From Endozoicomonas numazuensis (GTDB lineage Bacteria; Pseudomonadota; Gammaproteobacteria; Pseudomonadales; Endozoicomonadaceae): a DNA stretch of 64,000 nucleotides. Positions within the stretch are counted from its first letter, which is position 1; each line of letters starts with the position of its first letter. A program made the translations under genes and the position numbers. Shown here piece after piece: positions 17,213 through 27,069 of the stretch. The DNA lies in assembly GCF_000722635.1 (NCBI RefSeq), contig NZ_JOKH01000002.1, forward strand, positions 1,149,636 through 1,213,635. The letters are read 5' to 3'. Under the pieces are notes generated by a model. The model was given only the letters and a program-made list of their open reading frames with translations. It was not told where the DNA came from and did no database searches.

Positions 17213-20200
17213 TCACTCGATCTTATGGTCAAATTCGTTTATATGTCTTCTCAAATACTGAATTCCGCCAACTTGATATTGGATGTTGCATTTATGGCAA
17301 ACCAGATGAGGGTCCAGAGGCATACCAACAGCCCACATTGAAGGGCGAGTTCCAACAATTTGCCCCTCTATTGTAGGCTTCTCTTTAGCAATAATACCCA
17401 CATCCTCTTGCTCTACCACTGGTTTGAGTTCTACCTCAACTTCTTCCACCTTGGCATCTATTGCCTTGCCAGGAGAGAATGAGATATTTTCTGATACGGT
17501 GTTTGGGTCAGATTTAATCTCAACCCGGAACCGGTCAAGCTGCTTGATTCGCAGCTCAGGAGCAACAAATGCCTGACCGGCAACTGCTCTGTTTTCAACT
17601 CTAAGGCTTTCCATGTGACCTCTTTGCTGATCCAGTCGCTGCTGATATCTATGAGGTTCTTTCTGAAGAGCTACAGGCTCAGGTGCAACACGCGCAGCAG
17701 ATCTGGGGGGGCGTTGATAAGCCGGTAGAGGAACAATAGGTTCCCAGTGCTCCCAACCTTTTCGACCCAGATTCATGAGCCCAATAGTGTCCTTTTGCCC
17801 CAGCAACTGATGGGCCCGATCCATATCGCCCCATAACAACTCTCTCTCTCCGAACTCATTAAAGCAGAACTCAACCGGCTGATTGCCTTCGACCAGTATT
17901 GCGGGGTTAATGACATAGATAGATGGACGGCCATAGGCTACTGATACAAACTGCAGGTCTTCCGTTTTCATCCAGTAATCTTCCGGTACTCGGCCGTTCG
18001 GTACGCCTTCTTCTTCCAAAGGATGATTCAGAAATTCGACTCGATTACCAGGAGGTGATTCAAAAGCAATGATCAGCTCTTCTTCACTCTGTAACCTCTG
18101 CTCAGCAGCTCGAACCACACGGTTAACATAAGCAGGATCCGCCGAAGAAAGTTGCTTGATGTCTTTTGTTCTCACGTAGACATCAACATCTCTCGCAGCC
18201 CAGGCACAGCGTCTTCTCACTTCCAGTGGAGAGTCACCTGTTGTATGGGCGATAGCATGAAATCCACAACTGCCATCTGGAACTGTCTTCTGCCCCAGAC
18301 GGGAACCCAGTTCATTGACCAGGAACCGCGTGACCTCAGGGCGATTGTAACTGTTCTGGAAGTCTTCCCTCTCTCCAATATGCTTGGCGAACTGGCCTGT
18401 TACCGAAGAAGCCTCCAACAGCGGAGTATATTGCTTCATTCGCTCCGCCATACCTGACAATTGCTGTTCGCCCATATTCCATATGACGATGCGCATATGA
18501 TTCTGCACTTCCTGATCGTATCTCTTGAAGAAATCCAACCCAGTGGCAGGGTTCGCCTGTTTCTCACGGATATACTCACTCAATACATTACAAAGATATA
18601 TGGACCACTGCTGCTCCTCAGGTCTAAAGCCACACCAGCCTCTGATTTTATCTTCCAGTTCATACTGATTGCTCAATGAGATATGGGCAGTAGCCAGACC
18701 AAGATGCATGATACAACTATTGATTTTATTTCTGTGCTCAGGCTGGTTTTCCATATGAGCCCTGAAATAAACAGCCGGTTTGTTATGGTATTGCACCAGT
18801 TCATCACACACTTGGAAGGTAGTCAGACTTGGAGTCCGGCTTATTTCTCCTACTTCAGGAACCTGACTCATTGTCTGAAAATAAGCGTCGCCACTGGCCT
18901 GACTCCGCAGCTGTTTCATTCGCTCCACTTCATCAGGAACGTAGGTTGAGGCATGGGCGGCCTCACTTGGAGTCACCAAATGTTCACTGGCTGCATAGGC
19001 CAGATCCCGGGTGTAAAGATGCTGATCTGACAGTACTGAATGCATGGCATAGAGATTGATCATGGCATCCAGATCACTCTTCAAACGAGGATTCCACAAA
19101 TTCAGCACAGTCAGGTTTTCCAGCTCGGCTTCTGAGGCTGCTGCCAAAGCAGGATGAGATTTACAGTAAGCCTTCATGATGGGCACTGCAGATTCTTTGA
19201 AGAGACGTTTACCTTCCTGCGAGTCCATGCCTTTGCTCATAAAGGCGTAGGACACTATTACCTCTTCGCACATTTCCTCAGTGATCATGTTCTTTGAAGC
19301 TAAACCATGAAACTCTAAAAACGACAACGGTATTGCTTTATCTCTCAAAGTAGCCCAGGCAAACATTTGATGATCAAATTGTTGGGATTCAATATCGACG
19401 GGGGGCATCCTTCTGATAATTTCCAGATCTCTTTCTGACAGTTTGTACTTCTGCCCGTAATGGCTCAGTACAGACTCAAATCGTCTCAGAGCTGGATCAG
19501 GCATGATTTCTGCTTCTGGCATAACCATTCCTGCTTCCGGTCTAGCCAAAGATTGTGGCGGATGAATATCAACAGGACTGGGCAGAGGCAAAGGTACTTC
19601 CTCAGGTACCAGCGCCTTCAATTCCTGCTCCAGCTTTACGAATAGCTGCTGATCCACTCTGGGCCTGAATTTTTCAACGTTCTTAAGTATGAGTTCTATT
19701 ACCTGAGCTTTTTTTGTGTTCTCTGAGACTTTGGGCAAGTAAGTCTCAAAGTAGATTTTTATCAGCTCTTCTTTTTGTGCAGAAGCAATGCCCGGATCAG
19801 AGCAAAGCTCACAAAACTGACGGGTGAGTGCATTCAACGTCTCATAGCGAAGGTCTTTGTAATGCAAATAGAGCTGAAACTGCTCAATATGGGTCTGCCA
19901 TAGATCCTTCTGTTCTCCTGGCAAGGGGCCTTCATTCTTTCTATAGTCTGCCTTACGTTGCTCAAGGTGATTTTTAAAAGTCACATCTGCTTCAGGATCA
20001 TGGGCACAGAGCTTCAGTACTTCAAAGTTCAGATAACCCGCATCGACCAGCGCATCAACTCGCTCTCTGGAGTTTTCAATACGATACAAAGTCTCTTTCA
20101 GCTGGTTAATCTGTTCCATGGGATCAGGTAAAACAAGCATTTTCTTAAGGCTCATGACAGGCAAAGACTTTGGACTACCCAATACCTCATCTTGTGCACC

Positions 20201-21700
20201 TTGAACGCTCCCTGTTTCTTGAAGCTTAAGGTTCCCCAGAGCGTCTGATACCATATCTCTCCGTTTCTGTACTTCCTTTTCGCCTTTCAATTGGGCCGTA
20301 TTTATCCACTGCCCCTGAACCAGCTGAATAGCCAATGGTTCTGCTTCTTCGACGGTGAAATTTGACCCCATCAGGATGTCTTTAACGGCGCGTTCATCGT
20401 CTGACAACATCTGAACCTCTGCAGCCCTTGAAACTATTCCTAATGCCTCTTGTGCCAGCTTTATTTTCAGATTATCCAGCTCTACCAGAGCTCTTAACTG
20501 AGCCGAGGTATAATTGGTTTGATGGAAAATAGTAGGATCGATCATCTCTTGTTCTAATGCTCTGCACAGTTCATTATCACTGAACTCCTCAGCACTTATA
20601 CGTTGCCTGAAATCTGTGAATGCAGAATGATATTTGACAGCAAGTTGCTCTGGCACCCTGCTTCTAGTCAGTAATTTTTCAACCGTTTCATCAGACCCTT
20701 CACCCAAAATATTGATGGCTTGCTGTCTATCATACTGCTCATTGGCCAGGGTTGAATCGGACGTTTTCTTGTGAAGAGGTTTGAGTGGGTGTTGCAGGCC
20801 TTCTTTTTTAGCTGCAGGAGGACGAGGAGGCTCTGGCATTCGTTCTCTTTCTGACTGAAGTTTTCTTTGCTGAATAACCCCCAGTGCTTTGGGAAGATCT
20901 GCACGTCGTGCCATTTGCTTTGGCCTGATGCCTGTACTGTTAAAGATAGCACCATCAAGAATGTTATGTATCACCCCGTAATGCAGGTCCATATCACTGA
21001 TGTCATTCTGGCCAAAAAGGCTCCGATACCGCATAAACAAAATTCTTTGTTCTGGTGTCATTTCAGGCGCAAAAAAATCAACATTATGTTTTTCAGCTAT
21101 CTGCTTGGCGGCCTCTACGAACGAAGCATGGCACTGACGATGTGATCGGGCACGATCCAGTGCTCTGGGAAGAATGACGGCGAGATGTTCCACATTATAT
21201 TTTTTGAGCTGGGCGTCCATTTCCTTAACAATCTTTGCCACCAAACTCGGATCAACCTTTTCAGCATTTCTTTTTTCTTGGCCCAGCACCACAGGCAAGT
21301 CCTGTACAAACCAATGTGTAAGATCTTCATAGGAAGCTCTCTCACAACTCTTCAGCGCTTGGGTAATTTCAACCAAGTCCTGGCTTGTTACAGCTCTGCC
21401 AGCGTCTTTAATGGGAGTAATCAAACGTTCTTTGAGGTTACTTTTCTTCGAAAACTCATCAGCCAGCTCACACAAACCCTCAAGTTTTTCTATCAGCGCG
21501 GCTCTTTCCTCCTTTGAAACCCCTTGATGCCGTGCAATAGAAACAAGCATTCCTGTCCAGGACTTTGTATTACCTGCCTTTAGAGCTATACCCTGCTGCC
21601 CTGCTGATGCGCCTAACTCTTCCCTTTCATGACAACCCAGACTCTGAAGCTGATTATTGAGTGATTCTAACTGTCCAAGCATCCTTTTCTCCCTGTGCAA
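17213..21700 (-). CDS. Very large OTU-family cysteine protease protein, probable host-directed effector
   Basis: A 1495-aa protein. The OTU deubiquitinase core lies near residues 1130-1325. The nucleophile motif PDGSCGFHA places Asp1142 and Cys1145, and HWEPIVP gives a catalytic His1318. About 1100 residues of Glu/Lys/Leu/Arg-rich helical sequence precede the domain and resemble no family I know. The C-terminus holds a possible C2H2 zinc finger: C1468-x2-C1471-x14-H1486-x5-H1492 with YLRRHINEFDH. There is no Sec signal peptide, so if exported it would need another route. OTU domains in bacteria are mostly effectors that cleave host ubiquitin. It is a single-gene unit, with 168 bp to the AraC-type gene upstream. 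Role is inferred; the OTU motif is seen. Confidence 0.8.
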   Translation of the reverse strand: MHREKRMLGQLESLNNQLQSLGCHEREELGASAGQQGIALKAGNTKSWTGMLVSIARHQGVSKEERAALIEKLEGLCELADEFSKKSNLKERLITPIKDAGRAVTSQDLVEITQALKSCERASYEDLTHWFVQDLPVVLGQEKRNAEKVDPSLVAKIVKEMDAQLKKYNVEHLAVILPRALDRARSHRQCHASFVEAAKQIAEKHNVDFFAPEMTPEQRILFMRYRSLFGQNDISDMDLHYGVIHNILDGAIFNSTGIRPKQMARRADLPKALGVIQQRKLQSERERMPEPPRPPAAKKEGLQHPLKPLHKKTSDSTLANEQYDRQQAINILGEGSDETVEKLLTRSRVPEQLAVKYHSAFTDFRQRISAEEFSDNELCRALEQEMIDPTIFHQTNYTSAQLRALVELDNLKIKLAQEALGIVSRAAEVQMLSDDERAVKDILMGSNFTVEEAEPLAIQLVQGQWINTAQLKGEKEVQKRRDMVSDALGNLKLQETGSVQGAQDEVLGSPKSLPVMSLKKMLVLPDPMEQINQLKETLYRIENSRERVDALVDAGYLNFEVLKLCAHDPEADVTFKNHLEQRKADYRKNEGPLPGEQKDLWQTHIEQFQLYLHYKDLRYETLNALTRQFCELCSDPGIASAQKEELIKIYFETYLPKVSENTKKAQVIELILKNVEKFRPRVDQQLFVKLEQELKALVPEEVPLPLPSPVDIHPPQSLARPEAGMVMPEAEIMPDPALRRFESVLSHYGQKYKLSERDLEIIRRMPPVDIESQQFDHQMFAWATLRDKAIPLSFLEFHGLASKNMITEEMCEEVIVSYAFMSKGMDSQEGKRLFKESAVPIMKAYCKSHPALAAASEAELENLTVLNLWNPRLKSDLDAMINLYAMHSVLSDQHLYTRDLAYAASEHLVTPSEAAHASTYVPDEVERMKQLRSQASGDAYFQTMSQVPEVGEISRTPSLTTFQVCDELVQYHNKPAVYFRAHMENQPEHRNKINSCIMHLGLATAHISLSNQYELEDKIRGWCGFRPEEQQWSIYLCNVLSEYIREKQANPATGLDFFKRYDQEVQNHMRIVIWNMGEQQLSGMAERMKQYTPLLEASSVTGQFAKHIGEREDFQNSYNRPEVTRFLVNELGSRLGQKTVPDGSCGFHAIAHTTGDSPLEVRRRCAWAARDVDVYVRTKDIKQLSSADPAYVNRVVRAAEQRLQSEEELIIAFESPPGNRVEFLNHPLEEEGVPNGRVPEDYWMKTEDLQFVSVAYGRPSIYVINPAILVEGNQPVEFCFNEFGERELLWGDMDRAHQLLGQKDTIGLMNLGRKGWEHWEPIVPLPAYQRPPRSAARVAPEPVALQKEPHRYQQRLDQQRGHMESLRVENRAVAGQAFVAPELRIKQLDRFRVEIKSDPNTVSENISFSPGKAIDAKVEEVEVELKPVVEQEDVGIIAKEKPTIEGQIVGTRPSMWAVGMPLDPHLVCHKCNIQYQVGGIQYLRRHINEFDHKIE

Positions 21701-21868
21701 AATACGTCTGTTATTAGCACTATAGAAAAAGAAAAATAACTGTGGGGGGGACTGTCAGAAACCTGACGATGAGAATGAAAGATAAGGGAAATAATTAACT
21801 GGAAAGGAGAAACTCTGTCACAGGGTTTGATTGGCAGGAAAGGCTCTCATCCTTGAGAAGTTCGTGAT

Positions 21869-22717
21869 TCAGGCAGCATACTTGGCCCGATATTCACCCA
21901 GAGTCATGCCGGTGTGCTTACGAAAGACCCGCCCCATATAACTGCTGTCTTTGAAGCCAGTTCGAGCGGCTATTTCGGACATGTTCATCTGATATTGACT
22001 GAGCAGCATTTTGGTACGGTCAATTCTGACCAGGGTCAGATATTCATTGAATCCCATTCCACCTTCTTCTCTGAATAAGCGTGAAAGATGGTTAGGAGAA
22101 ATACCATACTCCAGAGCCACTGACTCACGAGAAATCTTGGCACTGAAGTTTTTCTGAAGATACATACTAATGGCGCGCCATTTATCGTTCGAACGTCCGG
22201 CATGTGAATAACGATGATCTTCAATTTTACCCCTACAATACCTTAACAAGCCCTCAGCAATACAGGATGCAGTCCCATTATCATGAGCAGCAAGAGCCGA
22301 TTCGCATAATGCCTTTTCAAGATAGAGGCCTTCCTGCTGCATAGGTTCAGGCACACTACACTTGATGACAGACGCTGCTTTAGTCTGATAATCACTGAAG
22401 GTTAGGCTCATACCGATTTGATAATGGCCAAATAACAGGGTCAGTACTTTGCCCTGGGTATTCCAGTCTGGTAAATCCCAGGTTTGTGACGGTATATAAA
22501 TCACATCACCCTGCCGGGCCTCTATTTCCAGATACTGTCCTTTGTGACCAATCGCTGTCAGGTAGGTTCCCTCCAGTATTACCACCATTCTGGCAAATTT
22601 CACCAGAAAAGCATTTGGAGGGTATTCATCGGTGTGCGAAGCAAACCAGATACGTCCGAGTCTTCCCCTGGAAAGAAAACCGTCGATCTGCCTGGCAATC
22701 ATGGCTGATTTGAGCAT
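21869..22717 (-). CDS. AraC-family transcriptional regulator
   Basis: A 282-aa regulator. Residues ~20-110 form a cupin-like sensing domain (IWFASHTDEYPPNAFLVKFA...GDVIYIPSQTWDLP). Residues ~180-280 hold two helix-turn-helix units: ISRESVALEYGISPNHLSRLF and MSEIAARTGFKDSSYMGRVF, followed by the signature FRKHTGMTLGEYRAKY. The ligand is unknown; a sugar is common in this class. Neighbours are the EPS operon on one side and the OTU gene on the other, all on the minus strand. An FNR-like palindrome lies 59 bp upstream of the start. Confidence 0.9.
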   Translation of the reverse strand: MLKSAMIARQIDGFLSRGRLGRIWFASHTDEYPPNAFLVKFARMVVILEGTYLTAIGHKGQYLEIEARQGDVIYIPSQTWDLPDWNTQGKVLTLLFGHYQIGMSLTFSDYQTKAASVIKCSVPEPMQQEGLYLEKALCESALAAHDNGTASCIAEGLLRYCRGKIEDHRYSHAGRSNDKWRAISMYLQKNFSAKISRESVALEYGISPNHLSRLFREEGGMGFNEYLTLVRIDRTKMLLSQYQMNMSEIAARTGFKDSSYMGRVFRKHTGMTLGEYRAKYAA

Positions 22718-22775
22718 GGTGATTTCTATTAAATTTCAAGTCACGTGATCATTGGTAATCTTCTTCTCTAAAGTG

Positions 22776-22789
22776 TTGATATACATCAA
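22776..22789. promoter_or_regulatory. Perfect FNR-type palindrome upstream of the AraC gene
   Basis: TTGATATACATCAA matches TTGAT-N4-ATCAA fully and lies 59 bp upstream of the regulator's ATG and 75 bp from the end of the EPS operon. The distance suits control of the AraC-family gene. It extends to TGTTGA-N6-TCAAGA, close to the PTS-associated palindromes. Confidence 0.55.
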
Positions 22790-22863
22790 GAGATGTTTGT
22801 TTTCTAAAAGGCCTTGATAAATTAAACAGAGCATTGCATCAGAAATGTCAGCTATAACTCAGA

Positions 22864-24237
22864 TCAATAAGCTTTATCACTAATAAAGCCCTTGAATACT
22901 GTCTTGAAAACGATTTTTATATCAAGCCATAAAGACCATTGCTCCAAGTACTTAATGTCGAATTCAACCCGTTTCTGCATTTTCTCCAGAGTATCCGTTT
23001 CCCCCCGGTAACCATTAACCTGAGCGAGACCCGTAATACCCGGTTTGATTTTATGACGCTTCATATAAGAAGCCACTTGATCTTTATACTGCTCGTTATG
23101 AGCTACAGCATGAGGTCTGGGCCCTACAATAGACATTCGTCCCTGCAGTACATTGATAAACTGAGGCAATTCATCAAGACTGGTACAACGCAGAAAGGCT
23201 CCTAGTCGGGTAATTCTGGGATCGCCCTTAATGGCCTGTGTCACCGAGCCTGACTCCTCCTGATGCAGCTTCATTGATCTGAATTTATACACCTTGATCT
23301 TTTCTTTACCTTTCCCGTAACGATACTGCTTGAACAAAACCGGTCCAGGTGAAGATAACTTTACAGCTAGCGCAATCAGAAGGCAGAGAGGGCTGATAAG
23401 AATTAGAATCAAGGATGCGATAACAATATCTTCTGCCCTCTTGAGAATGCTGTTGAAGCCATCCAGAGGGCTTCGAGTAATGTCAAATGAATAGATATCA
23501 CCAATAGTTGTCACCTGATGATTAATCAGCGGTAGTTCGCTCAAGCCCGGCATATATTGAATGTCGCCTGTTTCATGCCTCAGCGTATGTACAATATCTT
23601 TCACTGCATCACTGCAGTTCAGTGGCAGAAAAATCCAGTAAGCATCAAACTGCTGACCTTCATTAATCCTGTTTTGTAGCTGACCCAGAGCATCCTCAAG
23701 ATTCTCGAAATAAATCGTATCTTTAATCAGGTAGCCTTCACTATTAGGCTTTAGAAACCGATCAACTGTTTTTTTGAAGCCTGCACCCTTTCCGATAATC
23801 AATACTGAACGAGTATTTTCTTCTCTGGCCCAGTATCGTTTTACAGCTACAGAAACCATCGAATAAAACAATACAGCCAGAGTTGCATGAGTCAGCATCC
23901 ATATTGATAACCAGACTCTTGAATATTCATGGGACATTTTGAATGCAACTAAAATCAGGAGTAAACCACTGAATGCCATAACAAATGCAGTAGAAAGCTT
24001 TCTGATTTGTTCAAGCCACGGATATCGATGCCAGGAACTGTTTGGACCAAACACACCAAAAGAGACTACGGCCAAAAGTGAAAAAATGATAATCAGTGTC
24101 TGGTAAGATTCAGGAAGATTCAAATCTCCAAAACGCATCAAATAAGCAAACCAGCCACTGGCCAGCGCTATAAACAAGTCAGAAAGCACAAAGAGAAGTA
24201 GAACGCACAAAGAGCGTCTATCAGATGAATCGTACAT
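22864..24237 (-). CDS. Polyprenyl-phosphate sugar-1-phosphate transferase (EPS initiation)
   Basis: A 457-aa membrane enzyme that starts the repeat unit by moving a sugar-1-phosphate onto undecaprenyl phosphate. Four N-terminal membrane helices (about residues 12-125) and a central nucleotide-binding-like domain (VLIIGKGAGFKKTV) are followed by a fifth helix (about 272-295) and the catalytic PglC-like domain: KRAEDIVIASLILI, FKQYRYGKGKEKIKVYKFRSM, TSLDELPQFINVLQGRMSIV (Asp-Glu pair) and VGPRPHAVAHNEQY. This is the WcaJ/GumD/CpsE layout, usually glucose- or galactose-specific. It is the last gene of the EPS operon as transcribed. Confidence 0.92.
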   Translation of the reverse strand: MYDSSDRRSLCVLLLFVLSDLFIALASGWFAYLMRFGDLNLPESYQTLIIIFSLLAVVSFGVFGPNSSWHRYPWLEQIRKLSTAFVMAFSGLLLILVAFKMSHEYSRVWLSIWMLTHATLAVLFYSMVSVAVKRYWAREENTRSVLIIGKGAGFKKTVDRFLKPNSEGYLIKDTIYFENLEDALGQLQNRINEGQQFDAYWIFLPLNCSDAVKDIVHTLRHETGDIQYMPGLSELPLINHQVTTIGDIYSFDITRSPLDGFNSILKRAEDIVIASLILILISPLCLLIALAVKLSSPGPVLFKQYRYGKGKEKIKVYKFRSMKLHQEESGSVTQAIKGDPRITRLGAFLRCTSLDELPQFINVLQGRMSIVGPRPHAVAHNEQYKDQVASYMKRHKIKPGITGLAQVNGYRGETDTLEKMQKRVEFDIKYLEQWSLWLDIKIVFKTVFKGFISDKAY

Positions 24238-24312
24238 TTTTATTACAGCCTTTTTCTGAACGAAAGGTTTAGTGCTTTGCCATCTCTTTATGATGGCGAA
24301 CTTCAGCGGTTG

Positions 24313-25203
24313 TTAGTGTTGATAGATGCGGACAAAATCAATGAGGAACTGCTGAGGAAAAACGGCACGATCGATGCCTTCTTTGCCTCCCCATCCCCCT
24401 CCAATAGCCAGGTTTATAATCAGATACATGGGGTCATCAAAAGGCCAGTCAGCAGCACTGCCTCCCTCCTTCTGATAAATGAAATATTTCTGATCATCAA
24501 GGTAGAACTCTACAGTGTCACTGGACCACTCCACAGCATAAGTATGGAAGTTCTTCCCTGTGTCACTGACAGAAATAGAACCTGTAGCCGCATTACCTTT
24601 TTTGTGATTTCTATTGCCAGTATGCAATGCGCCGTGAATACGGTCTGGTTGATAGCCGACAAATTCCATGATGTCGATTTCACCGGTCGCAGGCCAACCC
24701 ACTTCTTCAATACGAGTTCCCAGCAACCAGATTGCAGGCCAGACTCCTCGACCTTGCGGCAACTTTGCCCTGACTTCGATTCGTCCATGGGTCCACTCAA
24801 ATCGGGATTGAGTCGTCAGGCTTGCCGATGTGTAATAGTAAGCTTCTTGTTTACTGCCAGTCTTTCGGCACCACCACTGGATAATCCGATTGCTGGATGT
24901 ACAGGTATTGGTATTGGCATCTGCACGCTTTTGCTGGTGAGCCTCAATAATGAGAATTCCGTCTTCTACACGAGCATTTTGCTTGTCTCTGGTATAAGTC
25001 TGCAGTTCAGAATTACGAATATAGCCTTCTTCATAGTTCCATTTCTTATTATCAGGCAGACCTGTGTAGTCGAACTCATCCTGCCAAACCAGCTTCCATT
25101 CGCTGGCGGAAGAAACATGGCTCACGAACAGGGTAAAGAGAGTCAGCCATACCCTGACACTGCAAAAGCCTGTTGTTTTCTTTTTTTTCATGGAGGTTTT
25201 CAA
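24313..25203 (-). CDS. Secreted glycoside hydrolase family 16 (ExoK-like endoglycanase)
   Basis: A 296-aa enzyme with a signal peptide (about residues 1-33, hydrophobic VWLTLFTLFVSHVSSA). The catalytic motif GEIDIMEF gives Glu175-x-Asp177-x-x-Glu180, the family 16 nucleophile, helper and acid/base. WQDEFDYTGLPDNKKWNYE is the usual start of beta-1,3(4)-glucanase-like members. It lies within the EPS operon and overlaps the next gene upstream by 4 bp. In succinoglycan clusters ExoK is a GH16 enzyme that trims nascent polymer, the likeliest role here. Digestion of dietary laminarin is possible but less likely given the location. Confidence 0.9.
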   Translation of the reverse strand: MKTSMKKKKTTGFCSVRVWLTLFTLFVSHVSSASEWKLVWQDEFDYTGLPDNKKWNYEEGYIRNSELQTYTRDKQNARVEDGILIIEAHQQKRADANTNTCTSSNRIIQWWCRKTGSKQEAYYYTSASLTTQSRFEWTHGRIEVRAKLPQGRGVWPAIWLLGTRIEEVGWPATGEIDIMEFVGYQPDRIHGALHTGNRNHKKGNAATGSISVSDTGKNFHTYAVEWSSDTVEFYLDDQKYFIYQKEGGSAADWPFDDPMYLIINLAIGGGWGGKEGIDRAVFPQQFLIDFVRIYQH

Positions 25204-26135
25204 GTGTAAGATCGAACGGTTCCACCAGAGAACAAGCCATAATAGAAGCCATATCCGTGGGATAAATCACACAATGATTCAAGAGGGGACTTGCTCGAAG
25301 CCAACCCATATAGAGGCAGGGTCAATAAGCCACGAGTCAAATAAGCACTCCCTTTAAACAGACAAGTGAATACTGCTTTTTTTCTAGACTTATTACAGCG
25401 TTCAATCATTAATCCAGTGGCCCCCATACGAAACGTTCTTCTGACAGCCCACTGAGGTTTAAGCCTCTCACCAGAGATATACTCACTGACAACCGCCTTT
25501 TGGCACCAGTAAATAGAAGCACCGGATTGCGTCACCCTCAAAAACAGCTCCTTGTCTTCACCGCCATGGATCAATTGAGTATTGAACTGAAGCCCCTTCT
25601 GATGCAGAAAGCTCACATCCATCAGGATGTTATTGGTAGCCCCCCAACTGACTTTCTGGCCATTGCTGATTTTCCGTTCATGGTAAACAGGGGCATTCCT
25701 GAACATTGGTGATGTATCATCAGGGAAAATAGCTTTCTGAGGCCCTGTCACTGCCTGACATTTGTACCTCCTGACCGTGCAAGCCAGTTGAGCAATCCAA
25801 TCCTGTTCAGCAAAGGCATCGTCATCAATAAATGCCAGATGGCTGAAGCCAAGCTCACCTGCCAACTTAAGAGCCCGGTTTCTGGCATAAGGGATACCCT
25901 GCTTACATTCAAGCTCATGATAGATATGAACAGGAGAACGCTTTCTCAGTTTTTTAATGATGGACTGCACAGATTTGTCCGACGCCAGATTATTCTCTAC
26001 CACTACTATAGAAAGCTCTGTCTGGTCAGGCAGATTCTGCTTCATCAAACTTTCCAGACATTGAATAAACGTCTTGTTACGTGTACCTGTGGTGAGGGTT
26101 GCTGCCAGAATTTTCATCATTAATATCCCAGCCAT
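25200..26135 (-). CDS. Glycosyltransferase family 2 (ExoM-like)
   Basis: A 311-aa GT-A glycosyltransferase. After the first strand (KILAATLTTGTRNKTFIQCLESL) come NGLK-like nucleotide-binding residues, GIPYARNRAL, and the DDD metal motif in FIDDDAFAEQDW. The acceptor side includes GGEDKELFLRV, the ED motif typical of inverting GT2 enzymes. It likely adds one sugar to the lipid-linked repeat unit. The C-terminus (YGFYYGLFSG) is amphipathic. It resembles the protein at 30776-31663 in layout. Met6 or Met7 is a possible true start, as the first five residues overlap the upstream gene. Confidence 0.88.
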   Translation of the reverse strand: MAGILMMKILAATLTTGTRNKTFIQCLESLMKQNLPDQTELSIVVVENNLASDKSVQSIIKKLRKRSPVHIYHELECKQGIPYARNRALKLAGELGFSHLAFIDDDAFAEQDWIAQLACTVRRYKCQAVTGPQKAIFPDDTSPMFRNAPVYHERKISNGQKVSWGATNNILMDVSFLHQKGLQFNTQLIHGGEDKELFLRVTQSGASIYWCQKAVVSEYISGERLKPQWAVRRTFRMGATGLMIERCNKSRKKAVFTCLFKGSAYLTRGLLTLPLYGLASSKSPLESLCDLSHGYGFYYGLFSGGTVRSYT

Positions 26136-27052
26136 CTTTTTCGCACAGGAAGCCAGAGCAACATGGCACTTCTGGGTGAATTAAACACAAGCTCCAGACC
26201 TTTGAGCATCTGCCTGCTTTTGATATAACGTACCAATTGCAGAAAATCACGCCCTCGAATCAGGTTTCTGGTTCTCAAGCCCTGAGCTTTTTCACTCTCT
26301 TTTTCCAGAGAAAACTGAGATAAAAAACGCTCATCATTGGCAAGAAGAACATGGATATCTTCTACATTCATCGTACGGGAAATAGAGTCTGTACGGATGG
26401 TATAAACATAACCAGACTGTTCAGCCATTCTGGCTTTTGCTCCGTGAGCTAGGCAGGACGCCAAAAAATAATAATCTTCACCGATTCTAACCTCTGGCCA
26501 ATAGGTTATTTGGTTTTCCTGTAAAAACCGTTTGCGAAAAACAGGCTTCAGATAACCCGTTGATTTTATGTTGGTAAAAATCAGATTGGTTGATATCAGA
26601 TGCGACAAAGTGAGCTCATCGGCTGGTAGTTCACCCTGGTTGAAAAAAGGAACGTGCTTGTCATCTCCATGGTGTTGTTCAACCACAGGATCGATAAGAA
26701 TATCGACTGTTTCATCTGCATGGCTCAACAAGCCAGCAAGACGGCCCGGTAGAAAATAGTCATCCGAATCCAGAACCGCAATCCACTCTCCTCTTGCTGC
26801 TGCAAACCCGAGATTTCTGGCAGCGCCTGGGCCCCCATTATTCTCTGACTGAATTAGAACAACACGCTTATCTTGATAAGCTTTCACCACTTCAACCGTA
26901 TTGTCTTCAGAAGCATCATCAATCACGATGACTTCAACCTGAACATTTTCCTGACTCAGAGCAGAATCAATCGCTTTTTGGATGAAATCAGCAGCATTCC
27001 AGGCGGCAATGACCACCGAAACACCCACATCGGAAACTTTACTTGAGGTCAC
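26120..27052 (-). CDS. Glycosyltransferase family 2 (ExoO-like)
   Basis: A 310-aa GT-A enzyme beginning VSVVIAAWNAADFIQKAIDS, with VIDDASEDNT (donor binding), GPGAARNLGFAAARGEWIAVLDSDDYF (DxD as DSDD) and EDYYFLASC acceptor-side residues. The first 100 residues look like rhizobial ExoO. It is likely one of the sugar-adding steps of the EPS repeat unit. It overlaps the downstream transferase by 16 bp and starts 17 bp after the PP-loop protein gene ends. Confidence 0.88.
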   Translation of the reverse strand: MTSSKVSDVGVSVVIAAWNAADFIQKAIDSALSQENVQVEVIVIDDASEDNTVEVVKAYQDKRVVLIQSENNGGPGAARNLGFAAARGEWIAVLDSDDYFLPGRLAGLLSHADETVDILIDPVVEQHHGDDKHVPFFNQGELPADELTLSHLISTNLIFTNIKSTGYLKPVFRKRFLQENQITYWPEVRIGEDYYFLASCLAHGAKARMAEQSGYVYTIRTDSISRTMNVEDIHVLLANDERFLSQFSLEKESEKAQGLRTRNLIRGRDFLQLVRYIKSRQMLKGLELVFNSPRSAMLLWLPVRKRWLGY

Positions 27053-27069
27053 AGCATTACTCCTGATGA

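Noticed and set aside
24277-25209. A 310-codon plus-strand frame overlapping the GH16 gene
   Set aside because: The GH16 gene on the other strand has a signal peptide and the catalytic E-x-D-x-x-E motif and fits the operon. The plus-strand product has no family features.
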